A stretch of DNA of 64,000 nucleotides from Paenibacillus sp. CF384 (GTDB taxonomy: Bacteria; Bacillota; Bacilli; Paenibacillales; Paenibacillaceae), in assembly GCF_900106745.1 (NCBI RefSeq), contig NZ_FNNV01000015.1, positions 62,001 to 126,000 of the forward strand, read 5' to 3'. Numbering within the stretch: the stretch's first letter is position 1; each line of letters begins with the position of its first letter. The notes under the pieces were generated by a model. The model was not told the DNA's origin. It saw only the letters and a program-made list of their open reading frames with translations, and did no database searches. Shown piece by piece: positions 17,772-26,139 of the stretch. Made by a program: the position numbers and the translations under genes.

Positions 17772-18509
17772 TCAACGGCCTGCATTTTGCCCGCCATCTA
17801 CATGTAGGATTTCCCCGGTTACAAATTTAGCGGAATCCAAGTAAAGGATCGCATCCACGATGTCGCTTTGTTCCCCCATATGGCCCATTGGATGCAGCTT
17901 ATTCAAGAAATCATGCGTTTCTTCCGGATGCATCGGTGTTTTGATAATGCCTGGCGCTACTGCATTCACGCGAATTCCCTTATCCGCGTATTCGATAGCC
18001 ATTGACTTCGTAGCGGAGTTTAAGCCGCCTTTGGTAAGCGAAGCTAAGATTGATGGTACGCCGGCGATCGGTTGATCTACAAGGCTCGTTGTAATGCTCA
18101 CGATATGGCCGCTGCCGGTCTTCAGCATTTCAGCTGCAACACGTCGCGTAATCTGGAAGAATCCCCCCATATTGATCGACACCACATTTGCAAAATCCTC
18201 ATCCGTGTATTCCGTAAATGGCTTTGCAAGGAAGATACCAGCATTGTTGAGCAACGTATCCACACGTCCGAATTTAGTCAATGCTACTGCTACTACACGA
18301 TCAGCGACCCCAGGATCGGAGATATCGCCGGCTACTGCCGCAACCTGAGTGCCCGTAGGATCAATCTCTTGCGCCGCCGTAACTAGTGTGTCCTCTCGGC
18401 GTCCGTTAATCACTACATTCGCCCCGCGTTTCACATATTCCAATGCTGCTGCTTTACCAATTCCGCTGCTTCCACCAGTGATGATGACTGTTTTACCTTG
18501 CATGTTCAT
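17772..18509 (-). CDS. SDR family oxidoreductase lacking the usual catalytic Tyr
   Basis: The product has 245 residues. The NAD(P) motif TGGSSGIGKAA lies at residues 11-21 and NNAGIF near 90. After the Ser strand (HIVSITTS) the position normally held by Tyr in YxxxK is Ala (codon 18042-18044) in ILASLTKGGLNSATK. The C-terminal GIRVNAVAPGIIKTPM is standard for classical SDRs. A subgroup with ASLTKGG is known to exist among annotated SDRs. The missing Tyr means either a different proton donor or a non-dehydrogenase role. The start has AAAGGAG 8 nt upstream. It is the first gene of the operon, with a TetR-type operator right before its RBS. Confidence 0.9.
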   Translation of the reverse strand: MNMQGKTVIITGGSSGIGKAAALEYVKRGANVVINGRREDTLVTAAQEIDPTGTQVAAVAGDISDPGVADRVVAVALTKFGRVDTLLNNAGIFLAKPFTEYTDEDFANVVSINMGGFFQITRRVAAEMLKTGSGHIVSITTSLVDQPIAGVPSILASLTKGGLNSATKSMAIEYADKGIRVNAVAPGIIKTPMHPEETHDFLNKLHPMGHMGEQSDIVDAILYLDSAKFVTGEILHVDGGQNAGR

Positions 18510-18525
18510 TGTTTTTTCTCCTTTG

Positions 18526-18539
18526 ACCTATTAAAAGGT
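18526..18539. promoter_or_regulatory. TetR-type operator 1 (before the SDR operon)
   Basis: The core ACCTATTAAAAGGT has 6 of 7 symmetric positions. It lies immediately upstream of the SDR RBS and shares the CTACCT/AGGTAG arms with three more sites near 18.63, 19.06 and 19.69 kb. Confidence 0.75.
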
Positions 18540-18622
18540 AGTTTATTTGAAATGCTAAAACCTTCTTCATTAAGCTTTACTAACTCTTCAGCAAATGTGT
18601 GTTGCTTTTCTTCATGTTTTTA

Positions 18623-18644
18623 TTCTACCTTTTAGTAGGTAGAA
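18623..18644. promoter_or_regulatory. TetR-type operator 2 (between SDR and NIPSNAP genes)
   Basis: TTCTACCT and AGGTAGAA arms surround a TTTAGT centre, giving 9 of 11 symmetric positions. It lies about 115 bp upstream of the SDR start and beyond the NIPSNAP stop, where the SDR operon promoter should be. Confidence 0.8.
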
Positions 18645-18676
18645 AATCAATGGTAATATCAAGCACTTCTTTCACT

Positions 18677-19000
18677 TTATTTATTCTTGAAATAATCTAC
18701 ATTCTTCATATAGATACTTTCTTGCTTCGCTACCAAAGCACCGTCGGCCTCCGTAACACTTCTCAATTCGAGCCATTCGGGGTCATTGCGAAACTGCTCA
18801 TAATTAATATTCCGCTGCTCCATATTCTCATGCTCCACAATATAATACAGCTGATTATGCTCTGCGTCGGCATCTTCCCAGAAATGCGTAATTTTCATGC
18901 CATGTTTACCGAATAGCTCTATGACATGATCTCTGAAACGAGCTTGGATTGCCTGCATTTTGCCTGGCATAATGTGATACACACGCAATTCGTACAACAT
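18677..19000 (-). CDS. NIPSNAP family protein
   Basis: The product has 107 residues and is a ferredoxin-like alpha-beta barrel. MLYELRVYHIMPGKMQAI is the classic NIPSNAP opening, and DPEWLELRSVTEADG follows near the C-terminal end. Family members are dimeric and often sit with monooxygenases or redox enzymes. No enzymatic activity can be assigned. It is flanked by TetR-type operators (one at 19058-19071 just upstream of its start), so it should belong to the same regulon as the SDR operon and the tetR gene. Confidence 0.9.
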   Translation of the reverse strand: MLYELRVYHIMPGKMQAIQARFRDHVIELFGKHGMKITHFWEDADAEHNQLYYIVEHENMEQRNINYEQFRNDPEWLELRSVTEADGALVAKQESIYMKNVDYFKNK

Positions 19001-19057
19001 ATCGTGATTCCTCCTCCTGAAATTTAGATTGCCCTGTGGAGATCTATATTATCTACG

Positions 19058-19071
19058 ACCTATTGATAGGT
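19058..19071. promoter_or_regulatory. TetR-type operator 3 (before the NIPSNAP gene)
   Basis: ACCTATTGATAGGT has 6 of 7 symmetric positions and is extended on both sides by ATCTAC / GTAGAT. It lies 58 bp upstream of the NIPSNAP start. Confidence 0.8.
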
Positions 19072-19083
19072 AGATAATACTCT

Positions 19084-19120
19084 AAAAAAGATCCGCTCCA
19101 ATTCTTACTTCAAAGCGGAT
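19084..19120 (-). terminator. Intrinsic terminator overlapping the tetR stop codon
   Basis: On the minus strand ATCCGCT pairs with AGCGGAT around an A-rich loop that contains the tetR stop codon, followed by CTTTTTT. Confidence 0.8.
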
Positions 19121-19677
19121 AGAATGCCTTCAGCAACCGTGTCGTATCTCTGCATATCCTTGAAGCTTCTAGCTAATAATTGTGCACCTTGCAATGCGGC
19201 GAATAATTTATGAGCTTCCATTACAGCGCCGCCTTCGAATCGAAGGTTTCCGTCTTGTCGACCATTCTCCAATACCTGCGATAACCAATCCAAGTTGATT
19301 GCAAAAAATTCCGCAACCCCATCTCGTGCTCGATCAGATAACGAGGTTAGATCAGTCGATAACATCACGCCAAGACAGGTACGAAAATTGTCGGCCGGAC
19401 CACTGCGATACAATGCAATGAACTTGACCAGCTTGTCATAACTGTTCGCCGATTCTCCATCGACTTTGGCAATGAAAGCATTGAAGTTTTCTCGATATCG
19501 CTTAATCAGCGCTTCTCCCAGATCCTCCTTACTTGGGTAATGGTAATGAATACTTGCGGTACGTATTCCAACTTTCTCGGCGATGTGTGCGTAACTGAAT
19601 CCGTTAAAGCCGGATTCCATCACCATGGATTCAGCGGCATCCAAAATGGCTTCTGCTGTGTTTGTGTTTTTGCTCAT
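19105..19677 (-). CDS. TetR/AcrR family transcriptional regulator
   Basis: The product has 190 residues. The N-terminal HTH is clear: AEAILDAAESMVMESGFNGFSYAHIAEKVGIRTASIHYHYPSKEDL, cut here to its hallmark parts GFSYAHIAEKVGI and IHYHYPSKEDL. The C-terminal ligand domain is helical and resembles regulators of the YxaF/LmrA group. A palindrome TCTACCTTTTAGTAGA lies 8-24 bp upstream of its ATG. Related palindromes sit ahead of the NIPSNAP gene and the SDR operon. It therefore probably represses itself and the quinone-redox genes, released by an electrophile or aromatic ligand (inference). Confidence 0.93.
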   Translation of the reverse strand: MSKNTNTAEAILDAAESMVMESGFNGFSYAHIAEKVGIRTASIHYHYPSKEDLGEALIKRYRENFNAFIAKVDGESANSYDKLVKFIALYRSGPADNFRTCLGVMLSTDLTSLSDRARDGVAEFFAINLDWLSQVLENGRQDGNLRFEGGAVMEAHKLFAALQGAQLLARSFKDMQRYDTVAEGILSALK

Positions 19678-19685
19678 GTGGTTAT

Positions 19686-19701
19686 TCTACCTTTTAGTAG
19701 A
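19686..19701. promoter_or_regulatory. TetR-type operator 4 (tetR autoregulation)
   Basis: TCTACCTTTTAGTAGA has perfect TCTAC/GTAGA arms and shares 15 consecutive bases with operator 2. It overlaps a minus-strand promoter candidate TTGATT-N17-TAGAAT just upstream of tetR. Confidence 0.8.
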
Positions 19702-19835
19702 TAATAAATCAAGTCGGAAATTTCAGGTGCAATTCCTTATCGTTCTCATATCGCGTTGTGACTATGACTTGTATATCTCATTCTGTCCTTGTAAATACTT
19801 GGAACAACTATTGTCAGTTAGGAGAAGATGAGCAA

Positions 19836-20942
19836 ATGACCGTGCAAACAAGAGAACAAATCACTGCAACCCAGCTCGGCTTTTTACTGATTACATTCGT
19901 CATCTCTACAATCATCTTGACGGTCCCCGGAATTATGGACATGTTCGGCAAACAAAATTCATGGTTGTCCCTCTTCCCTGCCGGCTTAACCGGATTGCTT
20001 TCCGTTTGGGTCATGATTACGCTTGGAAAACGTTATCCCGGATTAACGATTACCCAGTATAGCTCCAAAATCGTCGGCAAATGGTTGGGGGCTTTACTCG
20101 GAATCAATTATATCTATTATTGGTTTATATCCATAACAACCATTACGATGCAGCACGTAGGTTTCGTAAGCACGCTGTTATTACCGCAAAGCCCGCATAT
20201 CGTCGGAAGCCTGACATTCTTGATTCTATGTGCGATAGCTGTCATTACCGGAATTGAAGTGATCGCAAGATGCAATGAGCTTATTAGTGTGATCATCTTG
20301 GCTTCTTTGCTGCCTCTATTGGTCTTGGCCGCGAGCATTGGCGATTTCAACCAATTAAAGCCGATTTTAGGTGACGGCATTATTCCTGTTCTTCAAGGAG
20401 CTGTTAGTCCGGCCGGTGGATTTATGAATCAGTTATTCATATTAGGTTGGCTGTATCCCTATCTGAATCAACCCCATAAAGCACGCAAAGTTTCGTTAAT
20501 CGCACTTAGCACCATTTTTCTTATTATTGTAGCCATTGTATTGCTTACTATTACGGTACTGGGACCCCTGACAGGCAAACTGACCTATTCCTTCTTGAGT
20601 GTCATTCAATATGTCGGCATTACGGGATCATTTGAACGTCTGGAGGCAGTTGCTGTATCCATTTGGGTCATGGGCTGTTTTGTTAAAGTAGCCATTTGTT
20701 TGTTTATCTTGTGCCTTTGTGTCTGTCATCTCTTTGGTATTCGGAATTATCGCGAAATCGTCTTACCGGTATCCTTGATGGCCCTCGTTGGCTCTGCGTG
20801 GATCTTCAAGAACGGTTCAGAGCTGCTGAACTATCTCTCCTTCACATTCCCGCTCTTAGGTTTCTTCAACCACAGCTTCTTGCCATTGTTATTATTAACG
20901 ATTGACTCCATTCGAAGAAGTACTCGGCGTTCATTGCTTTAG
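19836..20942 (+). CDS. GerAB/ArcD/ProY family germination subunit (cluster 2)
   Basis: The product has about 368 residues and some ten membrane segments, a germinant-receptor B subunit. The typical opening REQITATQLGFLLITFVIST is followed by a GIMDMFGKQNSWLSLFPAG loop. The start at 19836 follows an AGGAG; the open frame extends upstream without an RBS. Unlike the other clusters, this B gene faces its A and C partners tail to tail, and its 3' end overlaps the small membrane protein gene by 12 bp. A weak sigma-G-like TGTATA-N18-AATACTT lies upstream. Confidence 0.9.
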   Translation: MTVQTREQITATQLGFLLITFVISTIILTVPGIMDMFGKQNSWLSLFPAGLTGLLSVWVMITLGKRYPGLTITQYSSKIVGKWLGALLGINYIYYWFISITTITMQHVGFVSTLLLPQSPHIVGSLTFLILCAIAVITGIEVIARCNELISVIILASLLPLLVLAASIGDFNQLKPILGDGIIPVLQGAVSPAGGFMNQLFILGWLYPYLNQPHKARKVSLIALSTIFLIIVAIVLLTITVLGPLTGKLTYSFLSVIQYVGITGSFERLEAVAVSIWVMGCFVKVAICLFILCLCVCHLFGIRNYREIVLPVSLMALVGSAWIFKNGSELLNYLSFTFPLLGFFNHSFLPLLLLTIDSIRRSTRRSLL

Positions 20943-21161
20943 CAGTATTTTGCCAATGGGTTCGAAGATCAAACGGGCGGGTTCCGTGAAGCTCGGCAGT
21001 TTAACCCGGGCAAGTAAGAGGGAACCCACTAGAGCGGAAAGGCCCAGTATACATCCGTATACCGCGGCTTCTTTAACTTTATGCTGACTCCGCAGAGCTT
21101 TTATTTTCACAATGGCCCATACCGATAAGAGAAGTACATACCCCGCAATTTGCGCGATCAT
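20931..21161 (-). CDS. Small membrane protein of germinant-receptor cluster 2
   Basis: The product has 76 residues and two predicted membrane segments (IAGYVLLLSVWAIV and YGCILGLSALVGSLLLA) separated by a basic loop. AAGGAGG lies 7 nt upstream and the start overlaps the gerC stop as ATGA, so it is translated as the last gene of the gerA-gerC operon. Its 3' end overlaps the convergent gerB gene. No family motif is recognised. Position and size suggest an accessory D-type subunit such as those small two-helix proteins known in Bacillus ger operons, but that is inference. Confidence 0.85.
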   Translation of the reverse strand: MIAQIAGYVLLLSVWAIVKIKALRSQHKVKEAAVYGCILGLSALVGSLLLARVKLPSFTEPARLIFEPIGKILLKQ

Positions 21162-22336
21162 TTCATGACCTCCTTATCCTTCAATTGCAGTGGAGCTCCG
21201 GCCATCCCGGCTCCGTTAATACTCAGGTCAGCACGAATCGAAACTTCAACCTCGGGGTATTTGCGATCCCATTGATTCTTGAGCTGTTTCCAAGCCTTCG
21301 GATCGTTTCGATAGATATCTTGTCCAATCCCAATACTGTCAACTTTATAAATCTTTTGGACTTTGACCAGCAGTTTTCGGATTTCCATTTCAACCGATTT
21401 CTCCATGGATTTCTGAATAAGCTCAAGGTTGTTCGGTCTGCTTACATCCAAGTGAGTGTTATTCTCGACTAAACTCGCTTGTCCTTGTACCTGAATAGTG
21501 ACTTTAATGGCATCCCCGTTTACTTGCGAAGTGATTTTCCGCTTAGAATGGTCAATAATGACCCCTACCGACCCTCCGTATTGTGGAAGATAAGTAGTGA
21601 CTCTTCCTTTCTTCATTCGATTGGTAGCCCACAATAATCCATTTGTTTCTTCCTGGTCCAGAAAACCGACCACTTTTAAATCCTTGAATACGGCTGAGCC
21701 CATTAGGCTGAATAGTTTGTTTTTGGTTCCTTTGAGTGAGGTCGAATGCACGTCTTCCTCTATGACCCCTGTAACCGGGTTAATCCCCTCGCTTGTGGCT
21801 TCTATGAAGAAATCTCTAAGCGTGGCCACTAAATTCCCTCCCAAAGCTTCCATTTCCTTGACCGCTTCTGTCGGCACTTGTTCAAAGGGGTATTTCGTAC
21901 GCAGAACTTCCTGTCCTTGTCCCCCTCGTACCACCATGATGTATGTTTTCAATCGTTGGCGCGGATCGTGCGTGAACACATCTAGAACCTCGTTAATCCC
22001 CTGTTTGCCGAATGCTTCGCTTATGAAGATAACGCTGCGATGCGATGTGAATAATCTCCGAGAGCTCTGATTCTGAAGCTTCTGGAAGGCTTCGTTTGCA
22101 TTCTTCCCCGTAGCAGACAGTACAAAAAACCTTTCTTGTTGGCCACTTCCCCCCATACCGGAAGAGGGAATTGCGACCTGTAAGGATAGCAACGTCTCGC
22201 CCTCCTCCGTTACGTCAAAAGCCGTACCTAAGATGAATGCAAGGTCATTGATTTCCGTTCGGTCCCAACAACCGCTTGTGATGAATACCATGAATAATAG
22301 ACCGATGCATAGGATAGGTTTCATTTTCAAATTCAT
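21158..22336 (-). CDS. Ger(x)C family spore germination lipoprotein (cluster 2)
   Basis: The product has 392 residues. The signal peptide ends in FITSGCWDRTEIND, where Cys is the lipid-modified residue and CWDRxEIND is the strongest GerC family signature. The C-terminal half contains YKVDSIGIGQDIYRNDPKAW, also conserved. RBS is GGAG 8 nt upstream. It lies 31 bp after the gerA-type gene and overlaps the small membrane protein gene by 4 bp. It is the outer-leaflet C subunit of a germinant receptor with unknown ligand. Confidence 0.94.
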   Translation of the reverse strand: MNLKMKPILCIGLLFMVFITSGCWDRTEINDLAFILGTAFDVTEEGETLLSLQVAIPSSGMGGSGQQERFFVLSATGKNANEAFQKLQNQSSRRLFTSHRSVIFISEAFGKQGINEVLDVFTHDPRQRLKTYIMVVRGGQGQEVLRTKYPFEQVPTEAVKEMEALGGNLVATLRDFFIEATSEGINPVTGVIEEDVHSTSLKGTKNKLFSLMGSAVFKDLKVVGFLDQEETNGLLWATNRMKKGRVTTYLPQYGGSVGVIIDHSKRKITSQVNGDAIKVTIQVQGQASLVENNTHLDVSRPNNLELIQKSMEKSVEMEIRKLLVKVQKIYKVDSIGIGQDIYRNDPKAWKQLKNQWDRKYPEVEVSIRADLSINGAGMAGAPLQLKDKEVMK

Positions 22337-22367
22337 GTCCCTTTCTCCGTTACTTCAAGTCGGTTCA

Positions 22368-23954
22368 TTATTGCCCAGATTGCGGTTTCCTTCTGGACGG
22401 GCTTGGCTGCTGACCCTCAGGCTGGCGAACCGGATGGCTCTTTGCAGTTGCAAGCGGACGATGGGTCCTGGCCCAAATTGGTGCCCTTACAAGAACATCC
22501 TTCAGATTACTGAAGGAAAGCGGCGCAATCGGTGCAAAATACGGAACGCCAAACGATCGTAGAGATGTAACATGCAGTAAGATACCGAGAAATCCGAGGA
22601 CTATGCCGTAAAGCCCAAGCGTACCCGCTAAGAATAACATTGGAAATCGGAGCAAGCGGATGCCGTTTGCAAAGCTGTATCGCGGAATCGTAAAAGCCGC
22701 AATGCCGGTTATCGAGACGATAATTACGACCGGAGCGGAAATAATACCCGCCTGCACGGCAGATTGACCGATGACGAGTGCACCAACGATGCTTACGGCT
22801 TGTCCAATCTGTTTCGGCAAACGAATGCCTGCCTCGCGCAATGCCTCGAATATAACTTCCATCAAGAAAGCTTCAATTAGAGCAGGGAATGGAACAGATT
22901 CTCTTGAGGCCGCTATGCTCAAGACGAGATTCGTCGGTATCATTTCTTGATGGAAGGTTGTTACCGCAACATAAAGCGGAGGCGCAAATATGGCGATGAA
23001 GATAAAAATAAACCGTATCCAACGCACAAAGGTCGCAATCGGCCAACGAACATAATAATCCTCGCTCGCTTGCATCCCGGTCCAGAATGTCATGGGAACG
23101 ATTAGTACAAATGGACTCGTGTCCACAAGGATGGCGATTTTCCCTTCCAGCAGCTCAGCCGCAACAACATCCGGACGTTCTGTGCTATGTACGAGCGGGA
23201 ACAGAGAATAGGGAGAATCCTCGATATACTCTTCAATGTACGCAGAATCGAGAACGCCATCGATCTTAATCCGCGATACCCGATTTCGAACTTCCTCTAC
23301 AACCGATTCATTCGCAATGCCATTGATATAACTCATAACAACTGTGGTTTGAGTTAGCTCTCCAATCGTTAAAGACTCCATTTTGAGCCGTGGAGTTTTC
23401 AACCTGCTTCTTAGTAATCCGATGTTCGTCGATATACTCTCGATGAATCCATCTCTCGGCCCTCGTATAACCGGCTCAGAAGAAGGTTCCTCCAGGCTGC
23501 GCTGTTTGGAGCCCTTCACCTTGATCATCACCGCATGACTATCCGCTCTGGTAAGTACGATCGCATGGCTGTCCAATAGGTGATTTACAATTTCAGTAAC
23601 GCTGGAGGTGACATACGTTTTCGCTGCAGTTATGAAGAGATCATCCAATGTTTCTGCTTGGACCTGACTCTGTTCGTGTTGATTATTTCTAGCGATCAAT
23701 GGCTGCAGGATATGCTTATCAATCATTTCTTCTTCTATTGAACAGGAGAAGAAAATGACAATCCATTGTTTCTGGCCAGCTGAACGGACAGTACGGAATA
23801 CGATATCGGCATCTTTGTCGAAGATACGTTTGAACAGCAATTCATTCTGCTCTAAATCCGAAGTAAGACTGGCGCACTCTTCAGCTTCTGAGTAATCCTC
23901 CGGAATCGTAGGATACGCGGGCTGGCCTGGTATCCCCTTCCTAAACCTCTTCAC
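22368..23954 (-). CDS. GerA family spore germination protein (cluster 2)
   Basis: The product has 528 residues, the longest GerA-type protein here. N-terminal soluble motifs are NIGLLRSRLKTPRLKMESLT and STERPDVVAAELLEGKIAIL. The membrane half has ESVPFPALIEAFLMEVIFEA and GQAVSIVGALVIGQSAVQAG. The tail is basic and Pro/Gln-rich and differs from the other copies. The start is GTG with GAGGAGG 8 nt upstream. The leader holds a perfect 14-bp palindrome (23978-23991) of unknown meaning. No clear sigma-G promoter was found. Confidence 0.93.
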   Translation of the reverse strand: MKRFRKGIPGQPAYPTIPEDYSEAEECASLTSDLEQNELLFKRIFDKDADIVFRTVRSAGQKQWIVIFFSCSIEEEMIDKHILQPLIARNNQHEQSQVQAETLDDLFITAAKTYVTSSVTEIVNHLLDSHAIVLTRADSHAVMIKVKGSKQRSLEEPSSEPVIRGPRDGFIESISTNIGLLRSRLKTPRLKMESLTIGELTQTTVVMSYINGIANESVVEEVRNRVSRIKIDGVLDSAYIEEYIEDSPYSLFPLVHSTERPDVVAAELLEGKIAILVDTSPFVLIVPMTFWTGMQASEDYYVRWPIATFVRWIRFIFIFIAIFAPPLYVAVTTFHQEMIPTNLVLSIAASRESVPFPALIEAFLMEVIFEALREAGIRLPKQIGQAVSIVGALVIGQSAVQAGIISAPVVIIVSITGIAAFTIPRYSFANGIRLLRFPMLFLAGTLGLYGIVLGFLGILLHVTSLRSFGVPYFAPIAPLSFSNLKDVLVRAPIWARTHRPLATAKSHPVRQPEGQQPSPSRRKPQSGQ

Positions 23955-24056
23955 TGAATAAGCCTCCTCAATGAAAAATAGATATATCTATCTTCCCATT
24001 ATTGGGCAAAAATATGCTGATGCTGAGTAGGATAGAGCTAAGAGCAAGCACAAAAA

Positions 24057-24094
24057 AAGCAGCTGAACCTGAGAATTACAGGTCAGCTGCTTTT
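24057..24094 (-). terminator. Intrinsic terminator of the MFS gene
   Basis: AAAAGCAGCTGA-CCTG pairs with CAGGT-TCAGCTGCTTTT, with an uninterrupted T run on the minus strand. Confidence 0.88.
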
Positions 24095-24116
24095 GACTTG
24101 ATCCAATCCATATTTA

Positions 24117-25526
24117 TTAATTTCCGGTGTTCATCTCGGTCATCGTCGTTCTCTTCTTGTACCAACGGTATACCACCGCACTGGCAATGGAAAGCAGCGC
24201 AACAACAACCATACCCCAGATCAGATTATCGAATGCTCTTACTTGAGGGAGATCACGCTGCCAAGCAAGCGCACTTGCCGAAAGCGCGACACTGAATCCG
24301 CCGCTTATGAATTGCATCAATTGAAACAGTCCCATTCCGGAGCCGACTAGCTCTTTGGGCAGCAATCGTGACATCTCGTTCGAAACCGAACTGGAAATCG
24401 CTGTGAAACTTATGCTTGTTAAGATGAAGATCGCACCAAGGGCGTAATAAGAATGTGTAGCAAATAACGCAAGTAATATAACAGAGAGGAGAAGCATCCA
24501 AGGCACGTAGCGAATCAACGACGCATTGCCATAGCGGTCAATGATGCGACCTACTCGGTTCGAAACAAGCATAGCCAGCAGCGCACCAGGGAACAATACT
24601 AATCCGGATGCTCCGGGTGTCAGACCGTAAAGGTGAGACAGCATTTGCGGTGCAAGGAACAGGAAGCTGAAGCTGACCATGTAAGCTGCAATGGCTACCG
24701 ACGCTAAAGCCAGATAGGATTTATTACTAAACAAGACCGGCAGAACGAACGGATTCTTGGCCGTGCGAATTCGCCATACAAACAACAAGATTGCAAGTAT
24801 GCCAACGCCGAGCGCTAACAAGCTCTTCGATGTTAGGAATAACAGCAGTGAAGTCGTGCCAATCCCGATGAGTAATGCGCCAAGTACGTCAAATGATCCA
24901 CCTGCGGCTTTCTCAGCAGGCAGCATACGCAGGAAAATCGGAATAAGCAGCAGCGTAACGCCAGTAATGACGAAGAGGAAATGCCAGCCCAAATATTGGA
25001 CGACAGACCCACCGATGACAGGACCAAGACCTAGACCAAGTGAAGTAGCAGCCAGCATGATCGACATCGCTCTGCCGCGGCGAGTCAATGGAATGTATCT
25101 GGTTAATAGCACGATGCCGAGCGAAGGAATTGCACCGGCTCCTGATGCTTGAATAAGTCTGGCTACAAGCAACATGCCGAATCCGTCACTAAACAGACCT
25201 AGCAGCGAACCTCCCCCAATGGACAGCAGCGCCGCAATAAACAAAGCGCGAATCGGTAAAATGTCGGATAGCCTGCTGTACGTAATGGAAGATATGGCAA
25301 ATACGATTGAATAGCCCGTAACGATCCAAGATGCCGTCGAAGTCGCGAGTGAAAATTGTTCGGCGACCTTAGGAAGTGCAAGGTTGAACATCATCGTGTT
25401 CATGATGACCAATACGACTGTAAAACCTAGCATGAACGTAACGTAATGCTCGTTGGACAGTGTTTTCTTCTCGGTAGTTGCTGACAGCTGTTCGAGCGGT
25501 AGATTACCGGTTATTGATTTACTCAT
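24117..25526 (-). CDS. MFS transporter, DHA2-like multidrug/tetracycline efflux type
   Basis: The product has 469 residues and 14 likely membrane helices. Early segments read NTMMFNLALPKVAEQFSLAT and SWIVTGYSIVFAISSITYSR, typical of the EmrB/TetL-like 14-TMS group. SRLSDILPIR is the motif A loop and GLGLGPVIGG is the antiporter motif C. It should export a drug or metabolite by proton antiport. The RBS is AGGAGG. Two copies of the direct repeat GRGAACGMTCA (25563-25573 and 25632-25642) lie in the leader and could bind a regulator. It is monocistronic. Confidence 0.9.
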   Translation of the reverse strand: MSKSITGNLPLEQLSATTEKKTLSNEHYVTFMLGFTVVLVIMNTMMFNLALPKVAEQFSLATSTASWIVTGYSIVFAISSITYSRLSDILPIRALFIAALLSIGGGSLLGLFSDGFGMLLVARLIQASGAGAIPSLGIVLLTRYIPLTRRGRAMSIMLAATSLGLGLGPVIGGSVVQYLGWHFLFVITGVTLLLIPIFLRMLPAEKAAGGSFDVLGALLIGIGTTSLLLFLTSKSLLALGVGILAILLFVWRIRTAKNPFVLPVLFSNKSYLALASVAIAAYMVSFSFLFLAPQMLSHLYGLTPGASGLVLFPGALLAMLVSNRVGRIIDRYGNASLIRYVPWMLLLSVILLALFATHSYYALGAIFILTSISFTAISSSVSNEMSRLLPKELVGSGMGLFQLMQFISGGFSVALSASALAWQRDLPQVRAFDNLIWGMVVVALLSIASAVVYRWYKKRTTMTEMNTGN

Positions 25527-25685
25527 TTATATGACCTCCTGTTTGTTATTGTGTGTTTTTTCGGGAACGCTCATTCTCTTAATCGTGAAGTTTTAACTGT
25601 CTCGCCGTTGCTTCATGTATCTTATCATTTTGAGAACGATCAGTAAAGAATAAAGTTTTCCAGTCGTCCAATTCATCGGACAGCA

Positions 25686-25724
25686 CAAAAAGCCGCATCA
25701 GATGAAGAATCCAACGCGGCTTTA
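25686..25724 (-). terminator. Intrinsic terminator of the CD3324-like gene
   Basis: AAAGCCGC and GCGGCTTT arms flank a loop of about 19 nt, followed by TTTTTG on the minus strand. Confidence 0.75.
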
Positions 25725-25731
25725 TCGCAAC

Positions 25732-25998
25732 TTATTTTTTCGAATAAATGATTTTCTTAATGCTATCGTAGGAAAGACAATAATGCTCGGATAATTGCTC
25801 CATCGACAGACCGTTCGAAAACTTATGACGGATCTCATCGTTCCGATGGCTGAGCTGCTTTCTAATCCCTGAATTCTCGCCCCATTTCTTACGAAATCCG
25901 TCAGGGGTCGGGACATAGACCATGCCTCCATGGACATATTTCTGTATTTCTTTAAGTAATGCTTCTGGAAAAACGATATCGGCGTTTACATATTTCAT
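25732..25998 (-). CDS. CD3324-like Mor/HTH-type small regulator
   Basis: The product has 88 residues. MKYVNADIVFPEALLKEIQKYVHGGMVYVP is a widely conserved N-terminus (shown here by its parts VFPEALLKEIQ and GGMVYVP). The C-terminal half, NDEIRHKFSNGLSMEQLSEHYCLSYDSIKKI, looks like a helix-turn-helix related to Mor/resolvase-like activators. It probably binds DNA but its targets are unknown. AAGGAG lies 9 nt upstream of the ATG and can be hidden in a leader hairpin (26007-26040). Confidence 0.85.
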   Translation of the reverse strand: MKYVNADIVFPEALLKEIQKYVHGGMVYVPTPDGFRKKWGENSGIRKQLSHRNDEIRHKFSNGLSMEQLSEHYCLSYDSIKKIIYSKK

Positions 25999-26006
25999 GA
26001 TCGCTC

Positions 26007-26040
26007 TGCTCCTTAAATATATTGAAAGTTTAAGGGAGCA
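26007..26040 (-). promoter_or_regulatory. Hairpin able to sequester the RBS of the CD3324-like gene
   Basis: On the minus strand TGCTCC-C-TTAAA (26040-26029) pairs with TTTAAGGAGCA (26017-26007) with one bulged base. The 3' arm contains the AAGGAG RBS of the gene starting at 25998, so the stem would hide it. Confidence 0.6.
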
Positions 26041-26139
26041 AAGTCTAAACTATAAACGTTTCTTATTCTAGAAATCAAGGCGGAAATCTATTGCTTGCTC
26101 CATACAAACAACCGCCGTTGTTTATAGTTCAAACTTTGC
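26038..26139. repeat. Imperfect 20-bp inverted repeat around a 62-bp centre
   Basis: GCAAAGTCTAAACTATAAAC (26038-26057) and the reverse complement of 26120-26139 match at 18 of 20 positions. The right side also carries a short AAACAAC/GTTGTTT hairpin. It has the size of a tiny MITE but no target duplication is obvious. Confidence 0.55.

Noticed and set aside
26038-26139. Insertion sequence or transposon end
   Set aside because: No transposase or target-site duplication is visible; only an imperfect inverted repeat can be supported.
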